The translations under genes and the position numbers were made by a program. Shown one piece after another: positions 1-10,847 of a stretch of DNA of 42,517 nt. The DNA lies in contig NW_014578418.1 of assembly GCF_000485595.1 (NCBI RefSeq), positions 1-42,517 on the forward strand, in the 5' to 3' direction. How positions within the stretch are numbered: position 1 is the stretch's first letter; each line of letters starts with the position of its first letter. The notes beneath the pieces are model-generated. The model did no database searches, was not told the DNA's origin, and saw only the letters and a list, made by a program, of their open reading frames with translations. Origin of the DNA: Priapulus caudatus. Taxonomy: Eukaryota > Priapulida > Priapulimorpha > Priapulimorphida > Priapulidae.

Positions 1-311
1 AGACGTCGTAGAGACATAATGGTGGTGGCTATACCCACATTTTCGATAGTGGAGAACCCAATTATCACACTTAGAGAAACATAGGATGGCGGCCATATTG
101 GATTTCAAGATCGCCGTCAGTGAAATTTGTTTATTTTGAATAACTAGACTCCAAGACGTCGTAGAGACATAATTTTGGTGTCTAAATCCACATTTCGGAT
201 AGTGGAGAACCCAGTTATGACACTTAGAAAAACATAGGATGGCGGCCATCTTGGATTTCAAGATCGCCGCCATGAAATTTGTTTATTTTGAATAACTAGA
301 CTCCAAGACGT
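1..311. repeat. Two tandem ~152-bp units
   Basis: Unit 1 (1-153) and unit 2 (154-305) each begin AGACGTCGTAGAGACATAA and end TTGAATAACTAGACTCCA. A third unit starts at 306 but is lost after AGACGTC. The two units differ by scattered substitutions. Each holds a near-palindromic core, GATGGCGGCCAT followed by TTGGATTTCAAGATCGCCG, which resembles a YY1-type AAGATGGCGGC box. I see no ORF. Bases 312-419 show nothing recognisable. Confidence 0.85.
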
Positions 312-419
312 CAACACGACCAGTAAATTCAGCCGAGTGATGAGCCTAAGGCTCTTTCATCTCCTAACCTTGTAGTGTCACAACCCCCCAGTGTAGTGTC
401 AATGTAGTAGTCACATGAT

Positions 420-1467
420 TACGACACCATCTGGACAGCCATAACGAGGTGCCAAGACTTAGTTAGACATCTTGAGCAAAAATATACTATTAATATTATG
501 ACTTTCGATGAACAACTGTACTGCAAGGCAAAATTGCTCCAATGGGATATTCCAAACACGAATCTCTCTTGAAGGATGTCGTAGTGATGCTCGGAGGATT
601 TCACATACAACTAAACTTCGCAAAAGTCATTGGTCAACATATGGCTGACTCGGGCCTAGAAGATATATGAATCGAGAGTGGTGTCTTCGGATCCAATACT
701 GCAGCAAATATAATGAAAGGAAAGATGTGGAATCGCATATTCCGTGCACACAAACTGACATTTGAAGCATTGTGGATTACATTATATCCACAGCTTCTGG
801 CGTGGGCTAAAGAATCAGAACTCGACATTGATGTTGATGAACTAATGGTTCTCTCGATGAAAGTTATCCATGACATGAACAAATACGATGACAACAAACC
901 TGAATCCTTGAACATATTGGTGTCAAAGTGTGAAGAGCTCATTCGTCTTGTCATGAAATACGATGATGCACATTCCGATGACCCGACTTTGGTGATGTGG
1001 AGGCAGTATATGAAACTCGTCTGCATCCTACTTCGGTTTACACGAGCACTGAGATGTGGAGATTGGCATCTGTATCTCTCGTCATTTGCGGAAATGCTAC
1101 CGTGGTTCGCGATATATGACCATATTAATTACAGCAGATGGGGACTAATGTTTCTCGCTGAGATGAAACAACTGAGTAAAACTGCACCAGAGGTATACAG
1201 AGGATTTCTTCAGGGTGACTTTGTGGGGAAAGAAACAAAGCATACATTCAATCAACTTCCCGATGACCAAGGTCTTGACCATTTCAACAAACTTGGGAAA
1301 GTTGCTGGGGGTCTTATTGGCATTACGCAAGATACCTCTGCCTTACATCAATGGAGTATTACCTTCAACGAAAGGGCTAGACTTGCAGAGGATACATATT
1401 CCTTGTTCGGAATACATCAGGAAGACAATGAAGGTGAATATAGTCACAAAGAGTGTAGCCCTTCACG
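420..1467 (+). pseudogene. Remnant of uncharacterised transposon-associated protein family (middle part)
   Basis: From 420 the frame reads YDTIWTAITRCQDL...FDEQLYCKAKLLQW. It shifts by one base near 570 into a second frame (VVVMLGGFHIQLNFAKVIGQHMADSGLEDI), meets a TGA at 667-669 where a Trp codon would be expected, and then runs open from 670 to the N at 1468. Motifs further on include MWNRIFRAHKLTFEALW, FTRALRCGDWHLYLSSFAEM and DHINYSRWG. I recognise these as a large family of uncharacterised proteins repeated in cnidarian, mollusc and lancelet genomes, probably encoded by transposons. No biochemical function is known to me. The C-terminal half (GCDTVS block, CXC tail) is missing because the reading ends at the N. 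A C-terminal half of the same family lies on the opposite strand at 11.5-13.3 kb. Broken by a frameshift, a stop and truncation. Confidence 0.7.
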
Positions 1468-1468
1468 N
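1468..1468. other. Single ambiguous base at a composition boundary
   Basis: One N at this position coincides with the loss of a long open frame and a jump from roughly balanced, AT-leaning sequence to strongly GC-rich sequence that lasts to about 3.9 kb. This is what a contig join or gap-fill edge looks like. Confidence 0.8.
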
Positions 1469-2640
1469 CCGGCGAATACCACCCAACCTGACCCGCGAAC
1501 GCTGCCTGGGGCAGCCACGTGCTCTGGGTCCCGCGGCAATTCTCAGCAGTTCGGGCTGCACACAAACTGACGATCGGCGACAGCGTCCGCCGTAGAGGGC
1601 ATGATAACCCCCCTTCGATGGAGGTAGCTCGCGAACCCCGTTCCAGTTGACAGTTGTGCATGGCCCATGAAGTCCATGCCAGCACGGCCCACCGCTACGT
1701 CTTCCTATCTGTACTGACCTAGCAACGCTAGCGTCAAATATGCGGCTGGGGCCGCGCAAACCCAAGCTGCACTTCACACTCGCCAGCGTCGGTAATGGCC
1801 GAGTGAAGCGTCGACCACTCTGCGCTAGTGCGTCTGGGTCAGTCCCGGCGGCTTCCCCTGAGGCAACGCTGCTCGTAGGCCCGCTATTCTATAGGGTCAC
1901 GTCTGCACCTTGTCCAAACCAGGTAACTCTAAACCCGCCTTCCCACACACTAACAATCCACTCCCGAGGACGGCCCTATTCAAGTACGCGCCCGGATGCT
2001 CACGACCTTTCTCGGTCGCTCTGTCTGGCCGTTTTCCTTGGTAGCGAACCCTCGGCACAGACCTCACGCCTTCCTATTGTTGTTCCGGCCATAGACCCGG
2101 CCCAAGTGTGCTCCCCGACTCTTTGTCAGAGCACTCCGCCTTGTACGGTTGTCGCCGGGTGATTTGTCACCTGTGTCCAACGCTGTCTCTGCTGGCGGTG
2201 TCCGCCCGCATCCTACGGTGCTGCGTGCGGCATATGCTTTGTTGCCCATTGTCACTTGTACTGCTGTGGCCCATAATGGTCCGAGCTCTTTCTCGCCGCG
2301 TCTCCTCCGTTCGGGGGCCACTCCTCGACGGGCGAAGATGGCCGACCTCTCGCGCGCCTCGGTAGCAGGTCATGTGGTCTGCGTCCCTGACCATTGGACC
2401 TCTCTTATGATCTCCGACCGGCGCTGCCCTGCAGGAGGCGCCTGGCCGTTGACGCTGGGTCGTCCATATTACTTAGTAAGGTCCCTTAAGCATCTGCTTA
2501 ATTTCCTGAAGACCCCTCAGACAGAACAGCGCTGATGCATTTCCCGCGGAACTGGCTTCCTCAGATTTAACACTGGTGCCATCCTGGGGCTTCTTTCAGC
2601 GGGGCGGGCCCGCGCACTCACCAGCATGTCATAGTCGGTG
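1469..2640. other. GC-rich stretch, no supported gene
   Basis: GC-rich sequence with several overlapping ORFs of 70-140 codons on both strands, all rich in Arg, Pro, Ser and Ala, as expected by chance at this composition. No motif is recognisable. By position it may be the 5' part or leader of the gypsy element whose gag and protease traces follow on the plus strand, but this is inference only. Confidence 0.4.
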
Positions 2641-3870
2641 GCGACGATGCTGCGAGCTGGCTTGCGATGGTCGTACTCCCTTGCTTAGATAAACGCGGCG
2701 GTGGCGCCTCTGGTGGGCAGTTTCATCCACAAGTCCGGTGCCCCTTGAGCCATCGACTTAGGTGCTCTGATGCCGCCCACATGGCATGGCCGACCGGGCC
2801 AGTTTTGGAGCTGCTCGCGTCTCGGAGCCTACGTCCTCTCCTGGAAGGACGACGGCGGGCTCGCGAGGATAGCCTGGTCTCTCTCTTCTCGGCAAACCGG
2901 TCCCATACGCTCTCCTGGAGTTCTCTTAGCGGAGGCACTCCTCGCTGGTGCACTCCCTCGTACTCTTCCAGAGCATTCCGCCGCAGGCTCACACGAGCAG
3001 ACCGCCGCAAGCTGTTCTGCGCGCTCCGACACGGATCCCATGGTGTCACCGAGCGTAATGTCAACTGCGCTAGAAAACTACCCAGCGCGCGCATCACAGC
3101 CGCCAGAGCTAGGGGCCAACTTCATGTCGCGCGTAGTCTCCTCGTAACATTCCCCGCCACGCGGGGTGCTCGCACAAAAATCTCTTCCACGGCGCTCCCT
3201 ACTAATTTCCTTGCTTGTCAGGCAATTGTGTCCGCCTGATCCCAGGTGTTTTCTGCTGGCAGTTGGCGGCCGCACCTTGCCCATGCGTCCACCGACGCAC
3301 TCTCGCACGTCATCCAGTCCTCGACGCTCCGACTTTCATGCTTGTCATAACCGTGGGAGAGGTTCTTCAAGAGGCGCCCGCTAACGTCGATTGACGTTCC
3401 TCGCAGCAACTGCCTGCTCTTCTATGTCTGCTGTCTCCAACTTCCCCGCCACGACCGCAGTTGCCCATCGATTCTCCGTGGCGGCGCCGAGGCGTCTCCT
3501 TCCCCCACGCTACTACTGCTGGCTCGACAGCCTGACATTCTCCACAAGTTCCGTGTCAACACCGGTGGCAGCTGACAGACTCCTCCTCTTCACTGCTCTC
3601 CCTTCCATTGCTCGCCCTGCCTACGCCGCTGATCCTGGTGCTACGGCTCCAATGTACGGTTTTCCTCCCCCTTGCTCTCCGATTCGCGCTTAATAACCGC
3701 CTCGATACTACCCATTGGCGCGTGGTATATGTATGCGTTGCGGTTGTCCCGCGCACACCTGACAGGGCCGTTACCTCCCGTCTTTACCGATTCATCACTA
3801 GGCCGCGACGAGGCAGAGGCAGGTCAAACCGCCGGGCGCCGAGAGAGAGGGGGGGTTTCCAGTCGTTTTA
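2641..3870 (+). pseudogene. Decayed Ty3/gypsy gag-protease region
   Basis: Two plus-strand traces lie in the order expected of gag then pol. At about 2950-3055 the frame reads TLPEHSAAGSHEQTAAS followed by a SDTDPMVS block, which fits the end of a gypsy capsid domain (Leu-Pro-x-x-Val-Arg ... Ala-Asp-x-Ile/Val-Met). At 3549-3569 the reading FRVNTGG matches the retroviral-type aspartic protease site (F-L-V-D-T-G-A) with the catalytic Asp read as Asn. Then come RPAYAAD (from 3613), GATAPMYG (3637-3660) and HWRVVYVCVAVV (about 3710-3750), matching the A-A-N-G-x-x-I-x-x-Y-G and W-x-F-x-V-A-D-V blocks of gypsy proteases. A possible zinc knuckle near 3340-3400 is too degraded to claim. Many indels and stops. 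No reverse transcriptase follows. Confidence 0.5.
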
Positions 3871-4364
3871 GTGGAGATATACGCGGGGGGGAGTGCTGTC
3901 GTCCAGTGAGATGACGGAGGGGCGGTGCAGTCACTCCAGCTGGATACGGAGGGCGTGGAGGGTGCCGGTCATGAAGCGTGAGAGTGAGAAGTACGGCAGT
4001 AACAAGTGGAACTAGAAGTGTTTATTACTAGATACCGACTTGCTTTATCTCGCTGCGTCACACATCTACCAGACACCGGACAGCGGCACGTTCGCCTTCT
4101 GAAATTGTCGTTCGCTGTGCGATTCGATCGCGAAAGACCCACCCACCGTAACGCGCGAACTAACAAGCATGTACGTGCTATGTTTAAACACCAGTGCGCT
4201 ATACAATCCACAAATACGTTCTAACATACTACACAAATAGACTGATATAAGCGAGAGGGTGTCACTTTACGTGGCGCCCCCTGGTGCTACCAAATATGTT
4301 GGAAGCTCGGCATTACGCGGGGAATGTAAATTCGTTGGGCGAACAAACCCGCAAGGCCGTCAGC
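3871..4364. other. Unassigned sequence after gypsy remnant
   Basis: GC content falls steadily. A minus-strand AATAAA lies near 4020 and short ORFs overlap on both strands without recognisable motifs. It could be a remnant LTR read on the minus strand, but no paired ends were found. Confidence 0.3.
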
Positions 4365-4703
4365 GTAGCTAATTACAGATACAGGCTACAGCTACGGTAC
4401 TAGCTACAGCATACAGCTACAGCGCCGTAGCTGGTTACAGCATACAGCTACAGGCTACGGTACTAGCTGACACGCATACAGCTACAGCTTACCGGTACTG
4501 GCGTAACAGGCATACAGCTTACAGCTACAGCATACAGCTACGGTAACTTAGCTCAGCGATACACCTACGAGCTTACGGTTTCTAGCTTAAGGCATACAGT
4601 TGACAGCTGAGCGGTATACTAGCTACAGCATACGCAGCATCAGTACAGCATACAGCTACCAGCAGTAAGCTACGGTATAGCTACAGCTACGGTACTGGCT
4701 ACA
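4365..4703. repeat. AGCTACAGCATAC-type simple satellite
   Basis: About 340 bp built from variants of AGCTACAGCATACAGCTAC alternating with GGTACTAGCTAC. Copies differ by single-base insertions and substitutions, so the period wanders around 19-31 bp. AGCT and GGTAC(C)-like cores make it locally self-complementary. No coding potential. Confidence 0.85.
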
Positions 4704-5359
4704 CATAATTTACTAAAGTAGGTACATACACTATATGAATGTATGACCATTATTTTCAAACGGCGCTTAGCCTGTCAAACACGTACCGTATTTTATCTTA
4801 AACCTAGGAGGCTAAACTCAGATCGTTCCGATACAGAATTCTACATTACCATCACTGTAGTAGATACTAACTTCTAGTACCTGACGCAGCGACTCGAGGA
4901 CACTCACAATAGCACTATAAAGTTACACAGGTTACCGCACGTTAATAAACGGTTAATTAAACGGACACATTCTAAAACACAACTGCCGCCATCACTATCA
5001 GGCGTATCTCCTTCTTCGCGCCGTTTTCTCTATTGTTCTGCCTTCCTGGAATCGTCCTCGCGGCTAGCGCCATCTCCCGTGAGATAAACTGCACATCGAT
5101 GCACGATTCTAAAAGCGAATCTGCTACACTGGCAACACAAGTCCTAATCCTTTTAAACGCACACTCAGACGTCAAATTTCAGCGAGAGAAAACACTATAT
5201 ACACACACACATATATATATACATATCCGCCTCAGGTGCGCAGCCAATCACAACAAACAAACCTCTACCTGGATGACAGAAAAAGAAGCCATATGTTTCC
5301 AGCTACGTCACTTGAGAACACAAACGGTGCGCAAACATTTTAGGTTCTCTACAATCACC
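4704..5359. other. Non-coding stretch with a CA/TA microsatellite
   Basis: No recognisable gene. It includes a short mixed microsatellite at about 5199-5226 (TATATACACACACAC followed by ATATATATA). Bases 5033-5359 lie upstream of the LINE ORF1 trace and may be its 5' UTR. The open frame there has no recognisable motif. Confidence 0.4.
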
Positions 5360-5974
5360 ATGCCGGCAAATCAAGACAGAAGAAAATGTAGAGATGCTGA
5401 AAGCCAAACAATTTGGCTTGAAGGATACGATCAGAGAACTAGAAATAAAAGTAGACCACTTCCAAAATAATGCGGCTAGAATCTACAACAGAAGTTATCA
5501 GAGAACTAAAGGAACGAGATCGACATCAGACTTCACTGATGCTCTTTAACATCCATGAGAGTGAAGAAACAATACCCGCAGACAGAGTCAGTCATGATTC
5601 TAAGGAGCTAAACAACTTAATCTCAGATAGCCTACGAGTCGAAGTCCCCAAAGTCAAACAAATAATTAGAGTCGGGGCAAAAAACGAAGATGGGCCCCTT
5701 GGCCCATGAAAGTAACCTTCGAAAAGAAGGGGGGTCCCCCTGCACTAATACAGGCACTGAGGAAATTGGACATCGCTACAAAAAAGAAGATGACATTCCA
5801 GATGGCACCAGACCTCACTCCGATGCAGCGCGAAGAAGGAAAAATTTTAAGAGCAATGAGAACTCAAAGACAGGCGGACTAGGACCACTAGAAAAAACTG
5901 GCATCAAGCATTTCAAGTGGGTCATACTAGGAGATACACTGCGAAAAGTGAGAGTTCATCCAGAAGATCAATAA
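5360..5974 (+). pseudogene. LINE (non-LTR retrotransposon) ORF1 protein remnant
   Basis: ORF1 proteins of LINEs bind the element RNA through an N-terminal coiled coil, an RRM and a C-terminal domain. Here a charged helix (FGLKDTIRELEIKVDHFQN, about 5400-5468) shifts frame into EVIRELKERDRHQTSLMLF. That leads into the RRM-like block: LMLFNIHESEE, HDSKELNNLISDSL and VPKVKQIIRVGAKNEDGP (5470-5700). A second shift at the poly-G/C run near 5700 opens KVTFEKKGGPPALIQALRK...MTFQMAPDLTPMQREEGK, matching the RP-x-K-V-x-F ... PD-x-T-x-x-E-R block. A third frame gives the closing HFKWVILGDTLRKV with a stop at 5972-5974. At least three frameshifts, so non-functional. No ORF2 (endonuclease/reverse transcriptase) follows. 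Confidence 0.8.
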
Positions 5975-6353
5975 AAAGTATCAAAAATTCAAATTGTAAA
6001 GAGGAAGGTGTTGGACCCTCAAATGTATTTTCTAGGCATTTTGATGATGGAATCAATGTTGTAAGATCGACTTGCTACAGATGCTTTACCGCTGTCTGCA
6101 GCGCACACTCGTATTTTACGTACAACACCATTTTCATGCAGTTAATGTTAGGAAGCCAATGATTGTTTAGAACCAGTGGATTTGTTGTCATGCCACCGTG
6201 ATGGTACAATTCGGTGCTCTATAAGGATTACGAGGAAAATGCGAAATTCATGCCGAACTAAAATAATTGAGATTAGGCTATTTTTACTTGTTATCAATTC
6301 ATCGTGCAACAATTTCCAGTATCCCCTTCGACACATGAAAACTCAGAATGTCA
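5975..6353. other. Unassigned sequence downstream of LINE ORF1
   Basis: Short frames only, with no endonuclease or reverse-transcriptase motifs on either strand. Possibly LINE inter-ORF or flanking DNA. Confidence 0.3.
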
Positions 6354-7303
6354 TCGAGCTTGAATTAGGGATAATCCATAATGCAGGGCAGGGTTGCTGC
6401 TGTCATGGACGATGCCCGCCCCCCCCACTCAGTGTTATTTAGGGTACGCATATGCTCGTTCCCTCCTTTTGAAAGCACCCCCCTATCTCAGGACTGCCAA
6501 AATTTTTGAACCCCTCCTTCGGCGCAGTTTTTTTTGCCTCTTGCGGTTTTTTCCTGCCTTGGAGACCCCCTAAATCCGGATCACTGCTCAATGTAACCCC
6601 TATCTCAAGTGAGCTCTCGTTCGCCACCTTCACTCTGGTACGTATCCTTCGCTACACTGACGTAGTGACGTTAGTGTAGCATGTGGAACTGTCGACAGGG
6701 TACCTGTCTACACTACGTAGTGTAGAGTTCAGTGATCGAGGGGAACTAAGGAGCAATATTTTTACTTTTCAAAATGAAATAATCCTGAATGAGCTTTCAA
6801 AACTAGCAGGAATTTCAGGAATTTGATCCCGGGATTTGATAAAGTTTTCTATGATAGTCAAGATGAAAGAGAGAGAAAAAACACCCCTTTTTTAAAGAAA
6901 TCTCCGGGTGAAAAGTCAAATACACCCCCTTTTTTACAATTCTTGGGCCGGATTTTGTCGCGCGAAAAATACCCCTTTACCGGAGATTTTGGGAACGCGC
7001 ATGCGGTCCCTCCGACCTCGGAGTGGGGGGGTGGACGATGGTCGAAACGTTAGATTATTTTTCATGAGCTGGCAAGCACTTTAGATAAAGTCAAATGTAG
7101 AAAGAAGCCAAAGATGTTTTATCAAATTCAAACGTGATCCCATCACTGGACGACGAATTTACAACACCATATCTATCCAGCAGATCAAGCGCTGCTACCT
7201 CTTCGACGTACAAGTCTGCTTTTTCTTACGTTTGTGACCGTCGTCCATCATGACAGCAGCAACCCTGCCTTTCGTTTAGGGATTATCCCTAATTCTAGCT
7301 CGA
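6354..7303. mobile_element. Fold-back element with ~60-bp imperfect terminal inverted repeats
   Basis: The left end (6354-6414) reads TCGAGCTTGAATTAGGGATA...GGGTTGCTGCTGTCATGGACGATG. The complement of the right end (7241-7303) reads TCGAGCTAGAATTAGGGATA...GGGTTGCTGCTGTCATGATGGACGACG. Inside these, a second inverted pair (C-rich CCCCCCCACTC near 6420, GAGTGGGGGGG near 7019-7031) extends the fold-back. The centre holds a perfect 20-bp palindrome (6707-6726) and another hairpin (about 6650-6682). No ORF with recognisable motifs, so it is non-autonomous. The right end lies 25 bp from the stop of the adjacent MULE remnant. No target-site duplication could be fixed by eye. Confidence 0.65.
6707..6726. 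repeat. Perfect 20-bp palindrome
   Basis: TCTACACTACGTAGTGTAGA is identical to its reverse complement. Just upstream, GCTACACT and AGTGTAGC flank a 14-base interval (about 6651-6680), and GACAGGGTACCTGTC (about 6694-6708) is nearly palindromic, so three self-complementary blocks lie within about 80 bp. Structurally this is the centre of the fold-back element. Confidence 0.9.
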
Positions 7304-7327
7304 CCAAATAATTTCAAAGGAAAATCA

Positions 7328-10317
7328 TTAAGTTATTGGGTCACAATCAAAACAAAACCAGTTTAGATGTTCTGGAGGTGCCTCACTGATGGAAACACAT
7401 TTCCAATGAAACCATCTATGACAATTATCACACTCAATGGAAAATGTGTTTTTCGAGGATTTGCACTGCAGCATTTGTAGCATACAGGGCAGGTTTCTTC
7501 AATTAACTGAGAAGGGGTCTTTTCCGTATTTGTTGACAAGACATTCTGAAGTTTTAATTTGGCATGATTTTGAACACCGGGATACTCTAGTTTATCTGTA
7601 AAAATTTGCAGTTCTTTTCCTCTTTTTCTTTTCCTTTTCGAGTTGCAATTTTCAATATCTATCAAAGAACAAGAACTGCTGAGAGGAGATTCATTATTAT
7701 TAGTTGTTACTGGCTTCCTTCTCAGTTTATGCTCTAGACGAATATGCTTTTGCAGACGTGTTTCACTCTCATATGAATTACTGACACCATCCGCCCAACA
7801 GATAGCACAAGAAAGAAGTTTCAACGAATGGCAGGTAGAAATATGCCTCTTTACAAAATGAACAAAGATAGGGAGGATTAATTTGATCTCTTATACAAAG
7901 AGTACAGAAATATATTTTTCAAATAAAATAGACTTGGTGTCTTTTGGTTTTTGTGCTACGGATGGTTTAGTCTGACTTAAAACGTCTGCTGAAAATTCAA
8001 TATCATCATTAACAATTTCTGGATCATTTTTATTTGGAATTTCTGTTGTTTTAACATCTGAACCTTTCACTTTATTCCCTAGTTTAACAGCAGCATTTTT
8101 AACCGTAGAGGAAAAGGACACATCTCTGTTAGCTGGCCTAATAATCTTTCGTCCTCCATTTCTTGCATGGTCAGCATCTTTGAGCATGGTAACATTGGGG
8201 CAGTAAGGGTCGATTACTTCAAGTTCTGTGAGAATTATAGAGTTATTATCTTTAACTGGACCCGCTGCACGCCTGTTGGCGACATTATGTGGCTGCCGTT
8301 TTGCTGTTCGTCCAGTTATCAATTTAACTCCGCAATGACTTTCATTATGCAAAACTTTTAGAATGTGGCCCTTGTTTGCATCACTGATATCACTGTGGCT
8401 AGCAATGTGGGACTGACGTTTTAATTTATCAATGGAAGAAGGAATAGATTCTCTATGGTTAGGAATCAAATTGTAACTGGGTAAGTGCTCTACAGTGTGT
8501 AACTTGTAGGCACTGATCAATGTTTGTGTAATGCTAATGTGATTTTTTTTAGCAAAACACGAAAATAGATGTTTGCAAAAATATGGTTGTCCCATAGTTA
8601 TGAAGGCTTCACAAGTACATATACCAAGTTTCAAATGAATCAAATGGCAATCCCCCTCGATAGATGAATTGAGATTATCAGGAATAATTGTAACTACATA
8701 ATTAAAGAATCGGCGACTAGCAATTGAATCTAATTTTCCTATGTATCTGCGCCATTTTTTAGATATATCGTAGGAGTGTTCCTCGGCTATTTGAACTTTA
8801 TCAGGGAACCATTCCTCTAGAACATCAAGTTGATTGAGAGTAAATTTAGCATTTCCATCAAAAAAATTTATCATCATCTTCTAATTTATTAACATTTGGT
8901 CGTGAAGTTGAGCTTTTCACTATAAACCAACAGTGTTCTTTATCATGCTTTAAAATATTATTTTGTAATAAATCAAGTGCTCTGCTGCAGCATTTTTCCA
9001 ATTTCCCAAGATGGCGAACAGTTTTAACTCAGTGGTTAAGAGATTTAAATTGGAGCATGTTTAGATTTGTTGCTTTCACTTCATCGTTAAAAATTTTTTC
9101 TCTTAATAACCGGACGAAAGATTATATTAACTTATTTAAATGTCCACTTAAGTAGACATCATCTATGTCTTTAAACTTTCTCTCAGTGATGTCATCAGTT
9201 CGTAGCAAAAGATTGTTTCTATTAGATTGATTTGACTGATAGATTGGTTCAGCATTGAATGCGTCACACCAGACTGGAGAATTAAACCAATTCTTTATAA
9301 GGTAATCAGTAATGTTGTTTTGTTCTGACATAAGGTCAACTGAAATATTATTGTTAATAAAAGTTAGAAATGAATTTGCTATGTTTTCTCTAGAGGCAGT
9401 ATCCCATGACCGCATGATACATTTGAAACCAGTTTCCAGAGGCTTACAAAATAAACGGAGTTCTTGGTTTTCATTCATGAAACGCCAGAGACATTGAAGG
9501 ACGTGAAAATTACAGAAAACTGATCTTAAACTATTTTCTGACGCTCCCTGCTTGAGACTACTATCTTTATCATGCTGTACAAAAGGTTTAATTGGCGAAA
9601 TCGACGAGCATGGCTTGATCCTAAAGAATCCATTACCGTCATTAAACGTATAAAATTCCGACGGATGGTGACAATTTTCATTGGGGCATGGTGTATTTGA
9701 TAGAACTAATTGGAGAGTAGTGGCATGAGTATTGCCACATTCATCACTACTTATAGATGCAGCTGCAACACGTCCCTCATTTTTGCTATCTGCAAAGGTT
9801 ACAAATGCAGTTTTAAATTTCCAAGAATTAAAGTCATGTTTGACATCGATGCCTATGACAGATTTACCAAATTTAGATAGATGTTCCAGGGAACGGGGAT
9901 CTGACAAAATTATATGATAATTACGATTGAGTGTTTCATCACCACGTTGAAAAAAGAGTACAGATTCATAATTACCTTCTAACAACTTTTCCGCATTTCT
10001 CCAATCAGAGGAAAGAAAGGGGTATGTCATCTTGTGACTTCGTATGTAATTTAATTGAAAATTTATCAACATACTTTAATCGATTACTAATTTGACTAAG
10101 TGTGTGATCGGGACCAACTACATCCTTATCATTTGAGACATGGAGGTTATTCTGAGCGTTGGTGGTGGAAAGAACTTTTTTTGCTATAGCTTTCAACATT
10201 ACTCGCATGTTATCCCTCCCATCTATCACGAGTAGATACATTAGCATGCTTTTTAATTTGCGTGGTAATATTGTCATGATACTGATCATTACTTTTACTA
10301 GTCGGGGATCCAGACAT
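7328..10317 (-). pseudogene. Mutator-like (MULE) transposase with SWIM, C2H2-like and PHD fingers
   Basis: MULE transposases cut and paste DNA with a DDE catalytic core. The minus-strand reading starts MSGSPTSKSNDQYHD (ATG at 10317). It changes frame near 10.2 kb and again near 10.0 kb, then carries the core in 10072-9122: first catalytic Asp in VIGIDVKHDFNSWKF, the CNFHVLQCLWRF Cys/His block, and a candidate Glu in TDDITERKF. A TAA at 9122 and a shift near 8.88 kb interrupt it before the next open frame (8877-7891), which has a SWIM finger, CTCEAF...FCKH (C-x-C-x(n)-C-x-H). After another stop a C2H2-like unit follows (CAIC ... RLQKHIRLEH, about 7.7-7.8 kb). Last comes a PHD-type finger split by a frameshift at about 7465: CPVC..., then ECDNCHRWFHWKC and WFCFDC, with a stop at 7328-7330. 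At least four lesions. Some lie at poly-A/T runs and could be sequencing error. Confidence 0.8.
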
Positions 10318-10847
10318 CCAAAAGCTCAATAAAAAGGGTTGGACCTGACACGGTCTGATATACTTTTTAAATGTGTTTTTTCTATTGGTTTGGACATTAA
10401 GGTGAGACAATTGAGAGGTCTGCTCTGTCGGAAGCTTTGCGAAAAATAATTGTGGCCAATTTTGTACATGCATCCCCCTATTTTATAGCAAAAATATGAC
10501 AAATATACATTTTTGTTTAAAATCAATTGTAGGTGGCGATGGTCGTCATCACATGCATTCCAGACCAACGTTAGACATGTCTTGACCTAATCAAATAGAG
10601 AAATATGTTTAAAGAACATTCAGAAATGATTTATAATTATTTAAATCCCAAAATAGCGCCCCGATTTTAATAATTTGTTCATATTTTCGTCTTTACTTCA
10701 CTGGTAATCAAAAAGGGATGATGCTATCACATCATACAATATATCAATATGTTCCTCATTCATGTCAGGCACTCCACACCGTTAATTAGGCTTCAGTTAT
10801 AAATATGGAATGTGTTATGGCGATTTTGCTACCCCTACCCCCAGTTT
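10300..10847 (-). repeat. 5' terminal/leader repeat of MULE, inverted partner at 25.7-26.2 kb
   Basis: This ~545-bp block is about 90% identical by eye to the complement of 25672-26216. Both include ATTTAAATAATTATAAATCA, the ACTTCACTGGTAATCAAAAA stretch and the ATGTCTGGATCCCCGACTA that forms the first codons of the MULE. The match ends within the first codons (about 10300) on one side and in a CTACCCCYACCCCC run on the other. MULEs often have long terminal inverted repeats that include the promoter and the start of the transposase gene, and this block fits that description. Confidence 0.75.

Noticed and set aside
1740-2535. Overlapping ORFs of 85-140 codons in the GC-rich stretch
   Set aside because: Composition-driven. 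Equal-length ORFs occur on both strands and no motif is recognisable.
3980-4232. Possible minus-strand LTR (TGTAGTATG start, AATAAA, CTTCA end)
   Set aside because: No polypurine tract, convincing primer site or second copy. The borders rest on chance-level motifs.
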